A stretch of DNA of 64,000 bases, from contig NZ_JABAEB010000007.1 of assembly GCF_012584455.1 (NCBI RefSeq), forward strand, positions 226,247 to 290,246, in the 5' to 3' direction. The notes under the pieces were generated by a model. That model worked only from the letters and a program-made list of their open reading frames with translations. It had not been told where the DNA came from and did no database searches. Each line of letters begins with the position of its first letter. Positions within the stretch are counted from its first letter, which is position 1. This stretch comes from Shewanella oncorhynchi (GTDB taxonomy: Bacteria; Pseudomonadota; Gammaproteobacteria; Enterobacterales; Shewanellaceae). Position numbers and translations under genes: made by a program. Below are positions 1 to 8,280 of this stretch, in pieces.

Positions 1-220
1 GTGTGCTTCTTTCCGCCAAGAATCACAGGCGAACGAGATGAAAGCTGTCATCGCTTTCCAAGGTTTAGAGGCGCAAGTGAGACAAGTCGAAGGTACAACC
101 GGCGTATGGTACAAGGTTGCTTTAGGCCCCTTCGAGCGTAAACGTGATGCAGAGCGTAAACGTCATACACTGCAAAAAGCGGGAATTAATGGTTGCCAGA
201 TTCTGGCGATTCCTAAATAA
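1..220 (+). CDS. ftsN: Cell division protein FtsN, C-terminal SPOR domain (5' truncated by window edge)
   Basis: The open frame enters from the left edge (codons from base 2) and ends at the TAA before 220, giving about 72 residues. They form one SPOR domain, the peptidoglycan-binding module that takes FtsN to denuded septal glycan strands. The visible part starts CASF and ends near NGCQIL; the two cysteines sit where E. coli FtsN has the pair that forms a disulfide in its SPOR domain. The AVIAFQGL stretch also resembles E. coli AQLAFEGF. In E. coli ftsN directly precedes hslVU; here hslV is 23 kb away. Another SPOR protein is possible, but the cysteine pattern favours FtsN. Confidence 0.8.
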   Translation, partial: CASFRQESQANEMKAVIAFQGLEAQVRQVEGTTGVWYKVALGPFERKRDAERKRHTLQKAGINGCQILAIPK

Positions 221-254
221 GGCTTTAGCCTACTCCTGATAGACTATTAAGAAT

Positions 255-294
255 AAATAGCGGCCAGCGTTTTATCGCTCGTCGCTATTTTTTT
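255..294 (+). terminator. Rho-independent terminator after ftsN
   Basis: An 8-bp stem (AAATAGCG at 255-262 with CGCTATTT at 283-290) is followed by a further T run to 294. It lies 35 bases after the ftsN stop. The rest of 221-535 is AT-rich and holds the upstream region of the next small gene. Confidence 0.75.
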
Positions 295-449
295 GTCCGT
301 ATAACATGACTCACTCATTGACTCTGCCCGCCCATAAAAAGTCAGTTTTAAACAACAACTCATTTCAAATTTGCTGATCTACTAAATTTATAACCCATTA
401 TTTGTAAACAACAAAATTCTTTATTAAGAAAGATTAATATGCAGTTTAA

Positions 450-463
450 TTGACCTAGATCAA
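450..463 (+). promoter_or_regulatory. EtrA/FNR-like binding site
   Basis: TTGAC-CTAG-ATCAA at 450-463 differs from the FNR consensus TTGAT-N4-ATCAA at one base. It is centred about 80 bases before the ATG at 536. If FNR acted from -41.5, transcription would start near 498, next to an AT-rich TTAATT stretch at 479-484. Shewanella uses the FNR homologue EtrA and also CRP for anaerobic control; the spacing and bases here suit FNR/EtrA better than CRP. Confidence 0.55.
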
Positions 464-535
464 ACTTAGGCGTATCTCTTAATTAACAGCAAGACCGCTG
501 TATCTGTGTCAAATCCAACCTCAGGGTGAAGTATT

Positions 536-760
536 ATGAATGCATTAATCGAGATAGAGGCCACCGAATTCAGCCAACTGTTCAAGAGTGGCGACATGCT
601 GGGAATTAGGATGTTTATGGAACATGTGCGCATGCCGCTGGATGTTCAAGACAAGATTTATGACGAAATTTCTGCGCTTCAGCAATTAGAACAAAACCAA
701 ATTGCCAAGCTCATTGAAACCCACGCCCATTCCCAAATTCATGAACGCCTAGCTTATTAG
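536..760 (+). CDS. Small protein of unknown function, 74 aa
   Basis: I do not recognise this family. The product is short, soluble and probably helical, rich in Glu, Gln and Ile, with no signal peptide, membrane segment or cysteine. The ATG at 536 has a modest ribosome site (CAGGGTGAAG) about 5-10 bases upstream. The gene stands alone, with a terminator before it and a convergent operon after it. The FNR-like site at 450-463 suggests expression changes with oxygen. The reading frame, start context and dedicated promoter region support a real gene. Confidence 0.6.
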   Translation: MNALIEIEATEFSQLFKSGDMLGIRMFMEHVRMPLDVQDKIYDEISALQQLEQNQIAKLIETHAHSQIHERLAY

Positions 761-941
761 CCTTCCATTCAATGAAAAATTTATCTATGCCCAACTGCAG
801 CTTCTGGCGGTTCATTCAACAGAAGCTGTCTAACCCACCCACTCTTCATAACTCAGTATCCAATTACAGCCAAAAAATAAGGCCAAACACCTGAGTATTT
901 GACCTTAATGAACTAGCTAGTTTCAGATTTTAACCACAGCC

Positions 942-1880
942 TTAGCTCGGTTTTTCTTCCGTTAAGCCTATGCTATTCATCCAGTAATCGAAATCCACCA
1001 TATTACCCGGCAATACGACTCGACTATTCTTCTGGCTTAAGCCATCGAGCTGTTTAAAGTATTGCTCACCGAGTTGCATCCGCAGGGCATTGTGACCACC
1101 CGGTGCGGCAATAACAGAGGCGAGACGTTCAATCGATTCTGCCGTCGCACGAGAAATGGTTAAAATTTCCTCAGCCTTACCTTCGGCTTCGTTAATCCGG
1201 CGCTGCATCTCACCTTCAGAACGGTTTACCGTTTCAGCTTTAACCCCTTCAGAACGGTTAATTTTACTCTGTTTGTCACCTTCACTCTTAGCCAATAATG
1301 CACGGCGCTCACGCTCGGCATTTACTTGCATTTCCATGGCATTTTTAACGGTTTCAGGTGGTGTGATATTTTTAATTTCATAACGATGCACACGTATTCC
1401 CCACAGGGCACCCGCTTGATCTAAGACTTGCACTACCTTGGCTGAAATCACATCACGCTCTTCAAACGTACGATCAAGATCAAGTGTCCCTATGACAGAG
1501 CGCGTCGTCGTTTGCGCCAACTGAATTGCTGCATAACGATAATCGGTAATACCATAGCTGGCCTTCACTGGATCAGTCACAGAGATATAAATCACCCCAT
1601 CCACTTCAACGTTTACTTCGTCGCTCGAGAAACATTCCTGCGGTGGTACGTCAATGGTTTCTTCTTTCAAATCATGAATAAAAGCCACTTTATCCACAAA
1701 GGGGATCAAAGTATGGAACCCCGCATCTAACGTACTGTGATACTTACCTAAACGCTCAACAATAAAAGCCGATTTAGTGGGTACTAGGCGGATCGATTGA
1801 AATAGTTTAATCACAAAAATGGCAAATATCAGGCCCCAAATCGCCATCACAATCAAATCTGTATCTACTGGAATATTCAT
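942..1880 (-). CDS. SPFH/stomatin-family membrane protein (distal copy)
   Basis: This 312-aa protein has one N-terminal membrane segment (about residues 8-28), a Band 7/SPFH domain (about 30-190) and a charged helical region rich in Glu, Arg and Ala (about 190-260) typical of stomatin oligomers. Such proteins form large ring assemblies in the inner membrane and often affect membrane protein turnover. It is the last gene of an NfeD-SPFH-SPFH operon: its ATG overlaps the previous stop in TAATG, with GGAG 7 bases upstream, so translation is probably coupled. It is paralogous to its neighbour. QmcA-like stomatin is the closest general description; the client is unknown. Confidence 0.85.
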   Translation of the reverse strand: MNIPVDTDLIVMAIWGLIFAIFVIKLFQSIRLVPTKSAFIVERLGKYHSTLDAGFHTLIPFVDKVAFIHDLKEETIDVPPQECFSSDEVNVEVDGVIYISVTDPVKASYGITDYRYAAIQLAQTTTRSVIGTLDLDRTFEERDVISAKVVQVLDQAGALWGIRVHRYEIKNITPPETVKNAMEMQVNAERERRALLAKSEGDKQSKINRSEGVKAETVNRSEGEMQRRINEAEGKAEEILTISRATAESIERLASVIAAPGGHNALRMQLGEQYFKQLDGLSQKNSRVVLPGNMVDFDYWMNSIGLTEEKPS

Positions 1881-2815
1881 TATCGCGCTCCTTTGCCAAG
1901 ATTATTCTGGCCACTCATAGTCTGAGTGACCTGCTCCATGCCTTCGAAGAAACCTTCGAGTTTCGCCATTTCAGCGGGGACAACAGAGACTTGTGCATCA
2001 TTGAGGATCTTGCCAACTTGAGCGATAAACTGTTCTTTCAATAACATATTCATCGCATCTGTGCCGCCATTGACCGCTAACGCCTGCGAGATCATTGCCA
2101 TACCTTCGGATTTTGCTTTCGCTATGATAGCGATCTCCTGACCTGTACCTTTAGCTTCATTAATCCGTTTTTGCTTTTGACCTTCTGATAGGTTAATCGC
2201 CTCTTGGCGCTCACCTTCAGACATATTGATCATCGCCGCTTTTTCGGCATTCGCTAAGGTGATTTCGGCACGTTTACGGCGTTCAGCTTCCATCTGCTTC
2301 TCAAGAGTGTGGATCACATGGCGTGAAGGCGTGATATTACGAATTTCATAGCGCAATACCTTGATTCCCCATGGCTCGGAAGCCTTATCTATTTCCCGCA
2401 CGATTGATTCATTTAAGCTATCACGTTCAGAGAAAGTCTCACTCAAACTCAGCTTACCGATTTCAGATCGCATAGTGGTCTGGGCTAAATTCACCGCTGC
2501 TTTACGATAGTTTTCAATACCATAACTCGCCAATTTGCCATCCATCACTTTTAGGTAGACTAAGCCGTCCACTTCAAGTTGAGTGTTATCTTTGGAGATA
2601 CAACTCTGTGGCGGCACATCTAATACTTGCTCACGGGTATCGTGACGGTAGGAGACGCGATCGAAAAAAGGGATCAAAAAATGAAATCCAGGGCTTAATA
2701 CTGCGCGGAATTTGCCAAGACGCTCAATGACATGCACTTCACGCATCGGCACGATAAGCATCAACTTATAGAGAATAAAAAAGATAAATAAAATGACTAA
2801 GGTAAATACAAACAT
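1880..2815 (-). CDS. SPFH/stomatin-family membrane protein (proximal copy)
   Basis: A second paralogue in the same operon, about 311 aa. The N-terminus is a strongly hydrophobic segment (residues 1-20), followed by an SPFH domain containing the ERLGKF motif and a long helical tail with repeated NMSEGERQ/NLSEGQKQ-type heptads. An ATG at 2824 sits directly against the AAAGG sequence with no spacing, so the ATG at 2815 (9 bases of spacing) is the better start. It follows the NfeD-like gene by about 12 bases. The two SPFH proteins may form hetero-oligomers (inference from pairing). Confidence 0.85.
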   Translation of the reverse strand: MFVFTLVILFIFFILYKLMLIVPMREVHVIERLGKFRAVLSPGFHFLIPFFDRVSYRHDTREQVLDVPPQSCISKDNTQLEVDGLVYLKVMDGKLASYGIENYRKAAVNLAQTTMRSEIGKLSLSETFSERDSLNESIVREIDKASEPWGIKVLRYEIRNITPSRHVIHTLEKQMEAERRKRAEITLANAEKAAMINMSEGERQEAINLSEGQKQKRINEAKGTGQEIAIIAKAKSEGMAMISQALAVNGGTDAMNMLLKEQFIAQVGKILNDAQVSVVPAEMAKLEGFFEGMEQVTQTMSGQNNLGKGAR

Positions 2816-2827
2816 AGATTCCATCCT

Positions 2828-3298
2828 TTAGTTTTTGGAAGCTTCTATTGAAATAGGCTCAACGACTAGAGCGATATTTTCACGACAAATAATTCTGACT
2901 TCGGTACCCGCCTCAATAATGCTGCCATCGCCAAGCGCTGGCCATTCACTACCTTGAAACTCCACCCGCCCAGGTGTTTGCCCAGGACCTATGGTCTGCT
3001 TTACGCGAACAATTTGATTGTATAGTTCGATTGCTTCATCCGTGTTATCCACATGGGAATCACCACCAACGAGCCTCTGAGTGACTTGTCTGAAAGCCAA
3101 TAACAACACAATGGCAGAGATAAACCACAGGGTCATGCTCTGCACGACACCTTCGACCAGTCCTATGCCTAACGCACCTGCCACGACTAAACAAGCCGCA
3201 CCCAGCAACACTATTATGCCACCTGGAACCACTATTTCGGCGAGCATTAACACTAAACCAATCACTGCCCACACTAAAATCGGATTTGAAAACTCCAT
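2828..3298 (-). CDS. NfeD-like membrane protein
   Basis: A 156-aa protein starting at the ATG at 3298, preceded by GGGGGAAAT; a longer frame upstream lacks a ribosome site. It has three or four hydrophobic helices in residues 8-75 and a C-terminal small beta domain (about 95-150), including a GRVEFQGSEWPA stretch typical of the OB-fold NfeD C-terminal domain. NfeD proteins are encoded beside stomatin/SPFH genes in many bacteria and archaea, as here, and are thought to scaffold SPFH rings. It is the short form, without the ClpP-like protease domain. Confidence 0.85.
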   Translation of the reverse strand: MEFSNPILVWAVIGLVLMLAEIVVPGGIIVLLGAACLVVAGALGIGLVEGVVQSMTLWFISAIVLLLAFRQVTQRLVGGDSHVDNTDEAIELYNQIVRVKQTIGPGQTPGRVEFQGSEWPALGDGSIIEAGTEVRIICRENIALVVEPISIEASKN

Positions 3299-3578
3299 AT
3301 TTCCCCCTGAAATGAGAGTGTCCTTTACTGCACTATAACAGCAGAGTTTCGGATAATCGACATAATATGTCAAAATTTACCCTATCAAAACGCACACTCA
3401 ATCACCTATGACTTAATCCTCATTCTCCCATATCCGCCCACGAAAGCCGTTAGGTTGTTTTAAAATTAAGCATAATCAATTCAAAAAGATAGCAAACCCC
3501 AATCCATAAGCAGCGCGATAAAAATAAAAACCATTAAAAATCAATTATCTAAAAATCAAATCCCTCGCCTAATGATTA

Positions 3579-3594
3579 TGTGATTTTGACAACA
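3579..3594 (+). promoter_or_regulatory. Candidate CRP site upstream of the Tsx-like porin gene
   Basis: TGTGA-TTTTGA-CAACA at 3579-3594 has a perfect left CRP half-site and three of five bases on the right. A TATATT -10-like element lies near 3633-3639. The long leader that would follow contains a 7-bp hairpin (3682-3688 with 3698-3704). The 3299-3773 interval is otherwise AT-rich and non-coding. In E. coli tsx and udp are CRP/CytR controlled, which fits the neighbours. Confidence 0.4.
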
Positions 3595-3773
3595 ACATTC
3601 GATAAAAACTTTGAATAAATGTAAATTTTTGCATATATTGCCCCCACTTTTGAGCAAGTCCTTTGACGTACACTCGCGCTAGGTTTGAACTTACCCATCA
3701 AACCATGCCATAGGTCAGAGAGCGGATTGAGTAAGACACGAATTAACTTCGACCTATACAACAGGAAATAACA

Positions 3774-4526
3774 ATGAAAAAAACATGCCTATGCCTAGCA
3801 CTAATGCTTTCTCCTCAAGCATTTGCGGGTGACTTAGTACAGTGGTGGGATTTCAGTGCAACAGCCCTCTATGGCGAAGACTACGATTTAGCGCCATCGG
3901 ATAAACAAGCCACTATCACCCTAGAAACGGCTGGCGGTTGGAAATACGGCGATTGGTTTGCCTTCCAAGATTTTATCTATTTCAAAGGTAACGACACGGG
4001 CATGGAAAGCACTACCTATGGTGAAATTTCGCCACGTTTTAGTGCCAGTAAAATTCTTGGCGAAAAAATAGCCTTTGGCCCAATAACAGACTTGTCTCTA
4101 GCGTTAACCTATGAAGAAGGTGAAGGCCCAGTCCACAGCTTACTTTACGGTTTAGGGGTTGACGTAGCAGTACCATACTTCACTTATCTTAACTTTAATA
4201 CCTATCGCCGCGATGGTATGAGCACTGGTAACAATAGTGACGGCTGGCAGTTCACTCCTGTATTTCGTATCGATATCCCTGTTGGATCTGCCAACATAGT
4301 ACTCGATGGCTTTATCGACTGGGTATTTGCCTCCGACGATAACGGCTACGAGGAAAACTTCCATTTCAACCCACAGCTAAAATACGATCTCGGTAAGAGC
4401 CTGTTCGGTGATCATCAAGCCAATAAATTATTGGTGGGTATCGAATATGATTTGTGGACCAACAAATACGGTGTGAAAGGCGTCGATCAAGACACTTACT
4501 CTGTGATTGCCCAATACCACTTCTAA
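3774..4526 (+). CDS. Tsx/OmpK-family nucleoside-specific outer membrane channel
   Basis: A 250-aa outer membrane beta-barrel with a signal peptide (residues 1-18, cleaved after AFA) and a C-terminal aromatic YHF end typical of BAM substrates. The mature start, with a WWDFSATALYGEDYDLAP-like stretch, matches the Tsx/OmpK family, whose members carry nucleosides across the outer membrane. Alternating aromatic and polar strands continue to the end. The gene converges on the uridine phosphorylase gene with a shared terminator between them, so import and breakdown of nucleosides sit side by side. The start has AGGAAATAAC just upstream. Confidence 0.85.
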   Translation: MKKTCLCLALMLSPQAFAGDLVQWWDFSATALYGEDYDLAPSDKQATITLETAGGWKYGDWFAFQDFIYFKGNDTGMESTTYGEISPRFSASKILGEKIAFGPITDLSLALTYEEGEGPVHSLLYGLGVDVAVPYFTYLNFNTYRRDGMSTGNNSDGWQFTPVFRIDIPVGSANIVLDGFIDWVFASDDNGYEENFHFNPQLKYDLGKSLFGDHQANKLLVGIEYDLWTNKYGVKGVDQDTYSVIAQYHF

Positions 4527-4553
4527 TCGGTATCGGCATAGTTTTAAAGCAAC

Positions 4554-4580
4554 AAAAAAGGTGCCATTGGCACCTTTTTT
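4554..4580 (+). terminator. Bidirectional terminator between the Tsx-like gene and udp
   Basis: An A run, the stem GGTGCC-ATT-GGCACC and a T run read as a terminator on both strands. It sits between two convergent genes. Confidence 0.9.
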
Positions 4581-4628
4581 AGTTTGGTCACTCACTTTGC
4601 AGGGGAGTGTCGCTTAGCTTACTAAAAA

Positions 4629-5387
4629 TTAGGCTAACAGTTTTTTCGCTGCAGCAACCACGATAGAAACCGCACTTACTTCGGTTTTCTTCATTGTGGC
4701 TTCATCAGGAATTTCTTGTTGGGTGCGGTTTACAATCACACCAGCAACGCAGGCTGCACGCCAGCCTTGAGTGGCACACATAGTGAATAAGGTGGAAGAT
4801 TCCATCTCATAGTTCAGTACGCCCATATCTTGCCATTCTTTCATTGAACCCGCGAAACGACGCGTTACACGGCCAGTGACAGTGTCATAACGCTCTTGGC
4901 CTGGGTAGAAAGTATCAGAAGAAGCCGTTACGCCAATGTGTGGCTCTACGCCTGCATCACGACACGCTGCAACCATAGCAGTGGTACATTCAAAGTTTGC
5001 AACCGCAGGGAACTCCATAGGTGCAAAGTGTAAGCTTGCGCCATCTAAACGCACTGAAGCTTGAGTCACAATTACATCGCCCACATTCACATGGGGTTGA
5101 ATTGCGCCTGTAGTGCCAACGCGCAGGAAGGTATTCACACCTAATTGTGCAAGTTCTTCTACTGCGATAGAAGTCGATGGACCACCGATACCGGTTGAAC
5201 ACACTACTACTGGCTTGCCATCGGCATACGCTAAATAACTTGTATACTCGCGGTGGCTAGCAAGGAACGTCGCATTGTCCATTAGTTCGGCAATACGTTT
5301 TACACGCTCTGGATCACCAGGAACGATTGCTAAGGTTGCACCATCGAGCATCGCTTTGGTCAAACCTAAATGAAATACATCAGCCAT
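4629..5387 (-). CDS. udp: Uridine phosphorylase
   Basis: A 252-aa enzyme that converts uridine and phosphate to uracil and ribose-1-phosphate in the cytoplasm. It matches E. coli Udp almost end to end: SDVFHLGL-like start, IVPGDPERV phosphate loop, [33 protein letters not shown] uridine site and [12 protein letters not shown]. The chosen start is the ATG at 5387 with AAAGGGG upstream; the ATG at 5405 would add six residues absent from E. coli Udp. A CRP-like site lies upstream. It probably works with the convergent Tsx-like porin. Confidence 0.97.
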   Translation of the reverse strand: MADVFHLGLTKAMLDGATLAIVPGDPERVKRIAELMDNATFLASHREYTSYLAYADGKPVVVCSTGIGGPSTSIAVEELAQLGVNTFLRVGTTGAIQPHVNVGDVIVTQASVRLDGASLHFAPMEFPAVANFECTTAMVAACRDAGVEPHIGVTASSDTFYPGQERYDTVTGRVTRRFAGSMKEWQDMGVLNYEMESSTLFTMCATQGWRAACVAGVIVNRTQQEIPDEATMKKTEVSAVSIVVAAAKKLLA

Positions 5388-5460
5388 TGTGAAAACCCCT
5401 TTCATTTTTGATAATTAAATTCTTATAAAATCGACTTTAACCTAGTATCGAAGCGGTGAA

Positions 5461-5476
5461 GGTTAACTTGATCACA
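5461..5476 (-). promoter_or_regulatory. Candidate CRP site upstream of udp
   Basis: Read on the minus strand the site is TGTGA-TCAAGT-TAACC: a perfect left half and a partial right half. It lies about 80 bases before the udp ATG, and a TATAAG -10-like element falls about 40 bases closer to the gene. CRP control of udp is established in E. coli. Confidence 0.45.
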
Positions 5477-5709
5477 GAATTATCGGCAAGAAGTAATTGT
5501 TTAGTCGTAATGAAATTACCAACTACACCAGCATCTGCTCACAAGATAGCAAATTTGCCCATATTTCGAATGTCAGTCTGATTTATACCAAACAAAGTGT
5601 GAACCAGATCCTGAACTCATGCCAGAGGCTGTGGCAACAAACACCTAAGATACTGATTTAAAATATATTAAAATAAATCATCCATTAGTATTAATCTAAG
5701 TGACCGCTA

Positions 5710-5730
5710 AAAGTGATCTAAGTCACGTTT
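5710..5730 (+). promoter_or_regulatory. Strong CRP-like site upstream of the YdcH-family gene
   Basis: AAAGTGATCTAAGTCACGTT contains GTGA-N6-TCAC, close to the full CRP consensus including the TCTA core. Its centre is about 81 bases before the ATG at 5801. The wider 5388-5800 interval holds this site and the udp promoter region; nothing else was recognised. Confidence 0.55.
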
Positions 5731-5800
5731 AACGACTTGGTATAAGGTTAGGGTTAAGGCGTAACCTGAAGTGTAGTAAATGACGACAAGGAGAATGCCG

Positions 5801-6013
5801 ATGTTTCCAGAGTACAGAGAATTAATTTCCACCCTGAAAACCCAAGATGCTCATTTTCAACGTAAGTTTAATGAGCATAATCAGTTAGACGAGGAAATCA
5901 AACAACTGGAAAAACGTGTCGCCAGTGATTTCAATCCCACTGTGAAAGAACTCAAAAGCAGAAAGTTACATTTAAAAGAGGAAATTTATCAGATCCTCAA
6001 ATCCCACGAGTAA
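5801..6013 (+). CDS. YdcH/DUF465-family small protein
   Basis: A 70-aa, highly charged, helical protein. The FPEYRELI start, the HNQLDEEI segment and the KELKSRKLHLKEEIYQIL end match the YdcH family (DUF465), whose function is not established. AAGGAG at 5788-5793 is 7 bases from the ATG at 5801 but only 1 base from the ATG at 5795, so 5801 is preferred. It forms a coiled-coil-like hairpin by sequence. A CRP-like site upstream suggests carbon or respiratory control. A strong terminator follows. Confidence 0.85.
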   Translation: MFPEYRELISTLKTQDAHFQRKFNEHNQLDEEIKQLEKRVASDFNPTVKELKSRKLHLKEEIYQILKSHE

Positions 6014-6035
6014 TTCTACTATTACTCTAAAGACA

Positions 6036-6061
6036 AATAAGGGCGCCTAAGCGCCCTTATT
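6036..6061 (+). terminator. Bidirectional terminator between the YdcH gene and ornithine decarboxylase
   Basis: An 11-bp perfect stem, AATAAGGGCGC with GCGCCCTTATT, around a CTAA loop, sits between two convergent genes. Confidence 0.85.
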
Positions 6062-6078
6062 AATGTCATCACAATCGC

Positions 6079-7254
6079 TTACAGATAGTAATCCTTCAGC
6101 GGTGGGAAACCGTTAAAGCATACTGCTGAATACGTCGTCGTATAAGCCCCTGCGGTTAACCAATACATACGATCGCCAATGGCTAAGTCATTTGGTAAGC
6201 CATAGCTATAGTGCTCATACATGATATCTGCACTGTCACAGGTTGGGCCGGCAATCACGCATTTATCCAGCTCGCCTTGACGCTCAGTATAAATCGGGAA
6301 CTTAATCGCCTCGTCCATCGTTTCAATCAAGCCAGAGAATTTACCCACATCGGTAAACACCCAACGCTCTAACGCTGTGTAAGATTTTTTGCTGATCAGT
6401 ACCACTTCAGACACTAAAATCCCCGCGTTAGAGATCAACGAACGACCTGGTTCCAAAATAATTTGTGGTAAATCATCACCAAAATCTTCCTTCAGGAAGT
6501 GAGTGATTTGCTCGGCATACACACCCAATTGATTGGTTTTATCAATATAGTTAGCAGGGAAACCGCCGCCCATATTGATCATCTTCAAGGTGATATTGTG
6601 CTCATCACGCAAACGGTCAAAAATACTTTTCACTTTACCAATAGCGGAATCCCAAGCACCTATGTCACGTTGCTGAGAACCCACATGGAAAGAAATACCA
6701 AAAGGCTCTAAGCCTAATTCCTGTGCCAATACTAATAGCTCATAGGCCATTTCGTTTTGGCAGCCGAATTTACGGGATAACGGCCAATCAGCGGTATCTG
6801 TACCTTCGGTCAGAATGCGCACATAAATACGTGAACCCGGTGCTTCTTCAGCGATCATTCGCAAATCAGCTTCTGAGTCAGATGCATACATACGCACGCC
6901 ACGCTCATAAAATGCACGCACATCTTGGCGCTTTTTAATGGTATTACCATAGCTGACTCGATCGGTTGTCACACCGACATTCATGACCATATCTAGCTCA
7001 TAAATCGAGGCAATATCAAAGTTTGACCCTTTATCTTTTAGTAAAGATAAGATCTCGGCCGCGGGGTTTGCCTTAACTGCATAATAAACGTTGGCGTAAG
7101 GAAAACTATTAACCATGTCATCGTATTGTTTCGCTATGATACTGGTATCGATCACTACGAACGGGGTTGCTTTGTCTTTGGCAAACGCTTCAATACGCTT
7201 GAATGTGTCCATATCATAATAGTCAGCAACATCAATAGATTGAAATTGGCTCAT
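6079..7254 (-). CDS. Type III-fold (alanine-racemase-like) ornithine/lysine decarboxylase
   Basis: A 391-aa PLP enzyme of the eukaryotic-type ornithine decarboxylase family, not the larger SpeC/SpeF type. Lys61 in YYAVKANP binds PLP. The family motifs follow: HVGSQQ, MGGGFP, EPGRSLI, and GPTCDSAD with the catalytic cysteine and substrate-binding aspartate. It should convert ornithine (or lysine) to putrescine (or cadaverine) in the cytoplasm; the sequence alone does not fix the substrate. GGAGA lies upstream of the ATG. It stands alone, convergent with the YdcH gene. Confidence 0.9.
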   Translation of the reverse strand: MSQFQSIDVADYYDMDTFKRIEAFAKDKATPFVVIDTSIIAKQYDDMVNSFPYANVYYAVKANPAAEILSLLKDKGSNFDIASIYELDMVMNVGVTTDRVSYGNTIKKRQDVRAFYERGVRMYASDSEADLRMIAEEAPGSRIYVRILTEGTDTADWPLSRKFGCQNEMAYELLVLAQELGLEPFGISFHVGSQQRDIGAWDSAIGKVKSIFDRLRDEHNITLKMINMGGGFPANYIDKTNQLGVYAEQITHFLKEDFGDDLPQIILEPGRSLISNAGILVSEVVLISKKSYTALERWVFTDVGKFSGLIETMDEAIKFPIYTERQGELDKCVIAGPTCDSADIMYEHYSYGLPNDLAIGDRMYWLTAGAYTTTYSAVCFNGFPPLKDYYL

Positions 7255-7631
7255 TGGGCCAGAGTCTCCTTTGGGTCAGATAGATAACAGTAAGTGTGAT
7301 GTATTAAAAACGTGCGCAGTAAACGATATTTTTTCGCTTTACGCAACGAATTTTTATGCTGAATTAATAACTTTTTATTCCACAACTCTTTAAGGAACTG
7401 AACCATCAAAAAAAGGCGCTATAAAACAAATAATTATGCACACAAACCCTAAGGTAAATTTGTGTTCATTATCAGAATAAAAAGTGAATTTTTTACGACG
7501 TTATCGGAAGGGAGATGGATAGACTGGCTGGAGCCAAAATATCCATCTAAAAACAGTTATCTTGAAGTAACAATTACACAGCGAAAAGAAGACTAATGGA
7601 TGCCTTAAAATACGTCCGTTAAATCGAGTTG
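7255..7631. other. Intergenic region upstream of ornithine decarboxylase
   Basis: 377 bases of AT-rich DNA between two minus-strand genes. It must hold the decarboxylase promoter. I see no convincing leader peptide, riboswitch or operator in it. Confidence 0.5.
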
Positions 7632-8111
7632 TTACTGCGGCTGATTGAGTTTTGCGAGGGCTTGGTTCAAGGCTTCACTGGAATCAAAATAGGCAATGTC
7701 CAAAATGTTACGCTGCTTGAGCAATATCATAGTGGCCATATCTTTGTTATCAGGTAATAAACGACTGATCTCACCATCCCTATCTAACCCAATCGCAAAA
7801 GGTAAATCTTGCATCTGTGGCACAGCCACAAATTTAGCGATCAAAGAAGGCATACCACTGATATCGGCAACATAAACTAAACCCGTTGGCATTTGAGTCG
7901 CGCTCAAGGGGGTAAGTGCATCCTTTATCACATCACCGCCTTTCATGCTGCGACTAAAGAGCAGCACTTGAGTCTCATCAGTCACATTAATGGTTTTATC
8001 ATTTTGGTCGAGAAGTGAAATGGGATTAATCGCATCTCCGGCAACATAACTCGCAGCATACGCCCAGATTGGGGTTAACAGACAAGACAAACATAACAAC
8101 AGCGTTTTCAT
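7632..8111 (-). CDS. Periplasmic protein with possible thioredoxin-like fold, function unknown
   Basis: A 159-aa protein with a clear signal peptide (residues 1-19, cleaved after AYA). The mature part, with strands such as QVLLFSRSM and LPFAIGLDRDGEISRLL, looks like a thioredoxin fold but has no CxxC and no cysteine after the signal peptide, so it cannot be a dithiol oxidoreductase. The ATG at 8111 has GGAG 10 bases upstream; an in-frame GTG at 8117 is too close to that site. It stands divergent from mscS. Fold assignment is inference. Confidence 0.65.
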   Translation of the reverse strand: MKTLLLCLSCLLTPIWAYAASYVAGDAINPISLLDQNDKTINVTDETQVLLFSRSMKGGDVIKDALTPLSATQMPTGLVYVADISGMPSLIAKFVAVPQMQDLPFAIGLDRDGEISRLLPDNKDMATMILLKQRNILDIAYFDSSEALNQALAKLNQPQ

Positions 8112-8280
8112 AAACACTCGACTCCATTATTGGATAGGCGAACAGCATACCTGACTCCCCCTATCGACTCATTAAACCAACCACGATTACATGATACGCT
8201 TCACACATGAAGGGCGAAAAGTATTTGGTGGAATTTCTACGCTATAATCGCACAGTTAATTTTATTACAAGGATATCATA

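Noticed and set aside
3081..3338. 85-aa plus-strand frame antisense to the NfeD-like gene
   Set aside because: It is the reverse of a conserved membrane protein gene; Thr/Pro-rich and without a start site.
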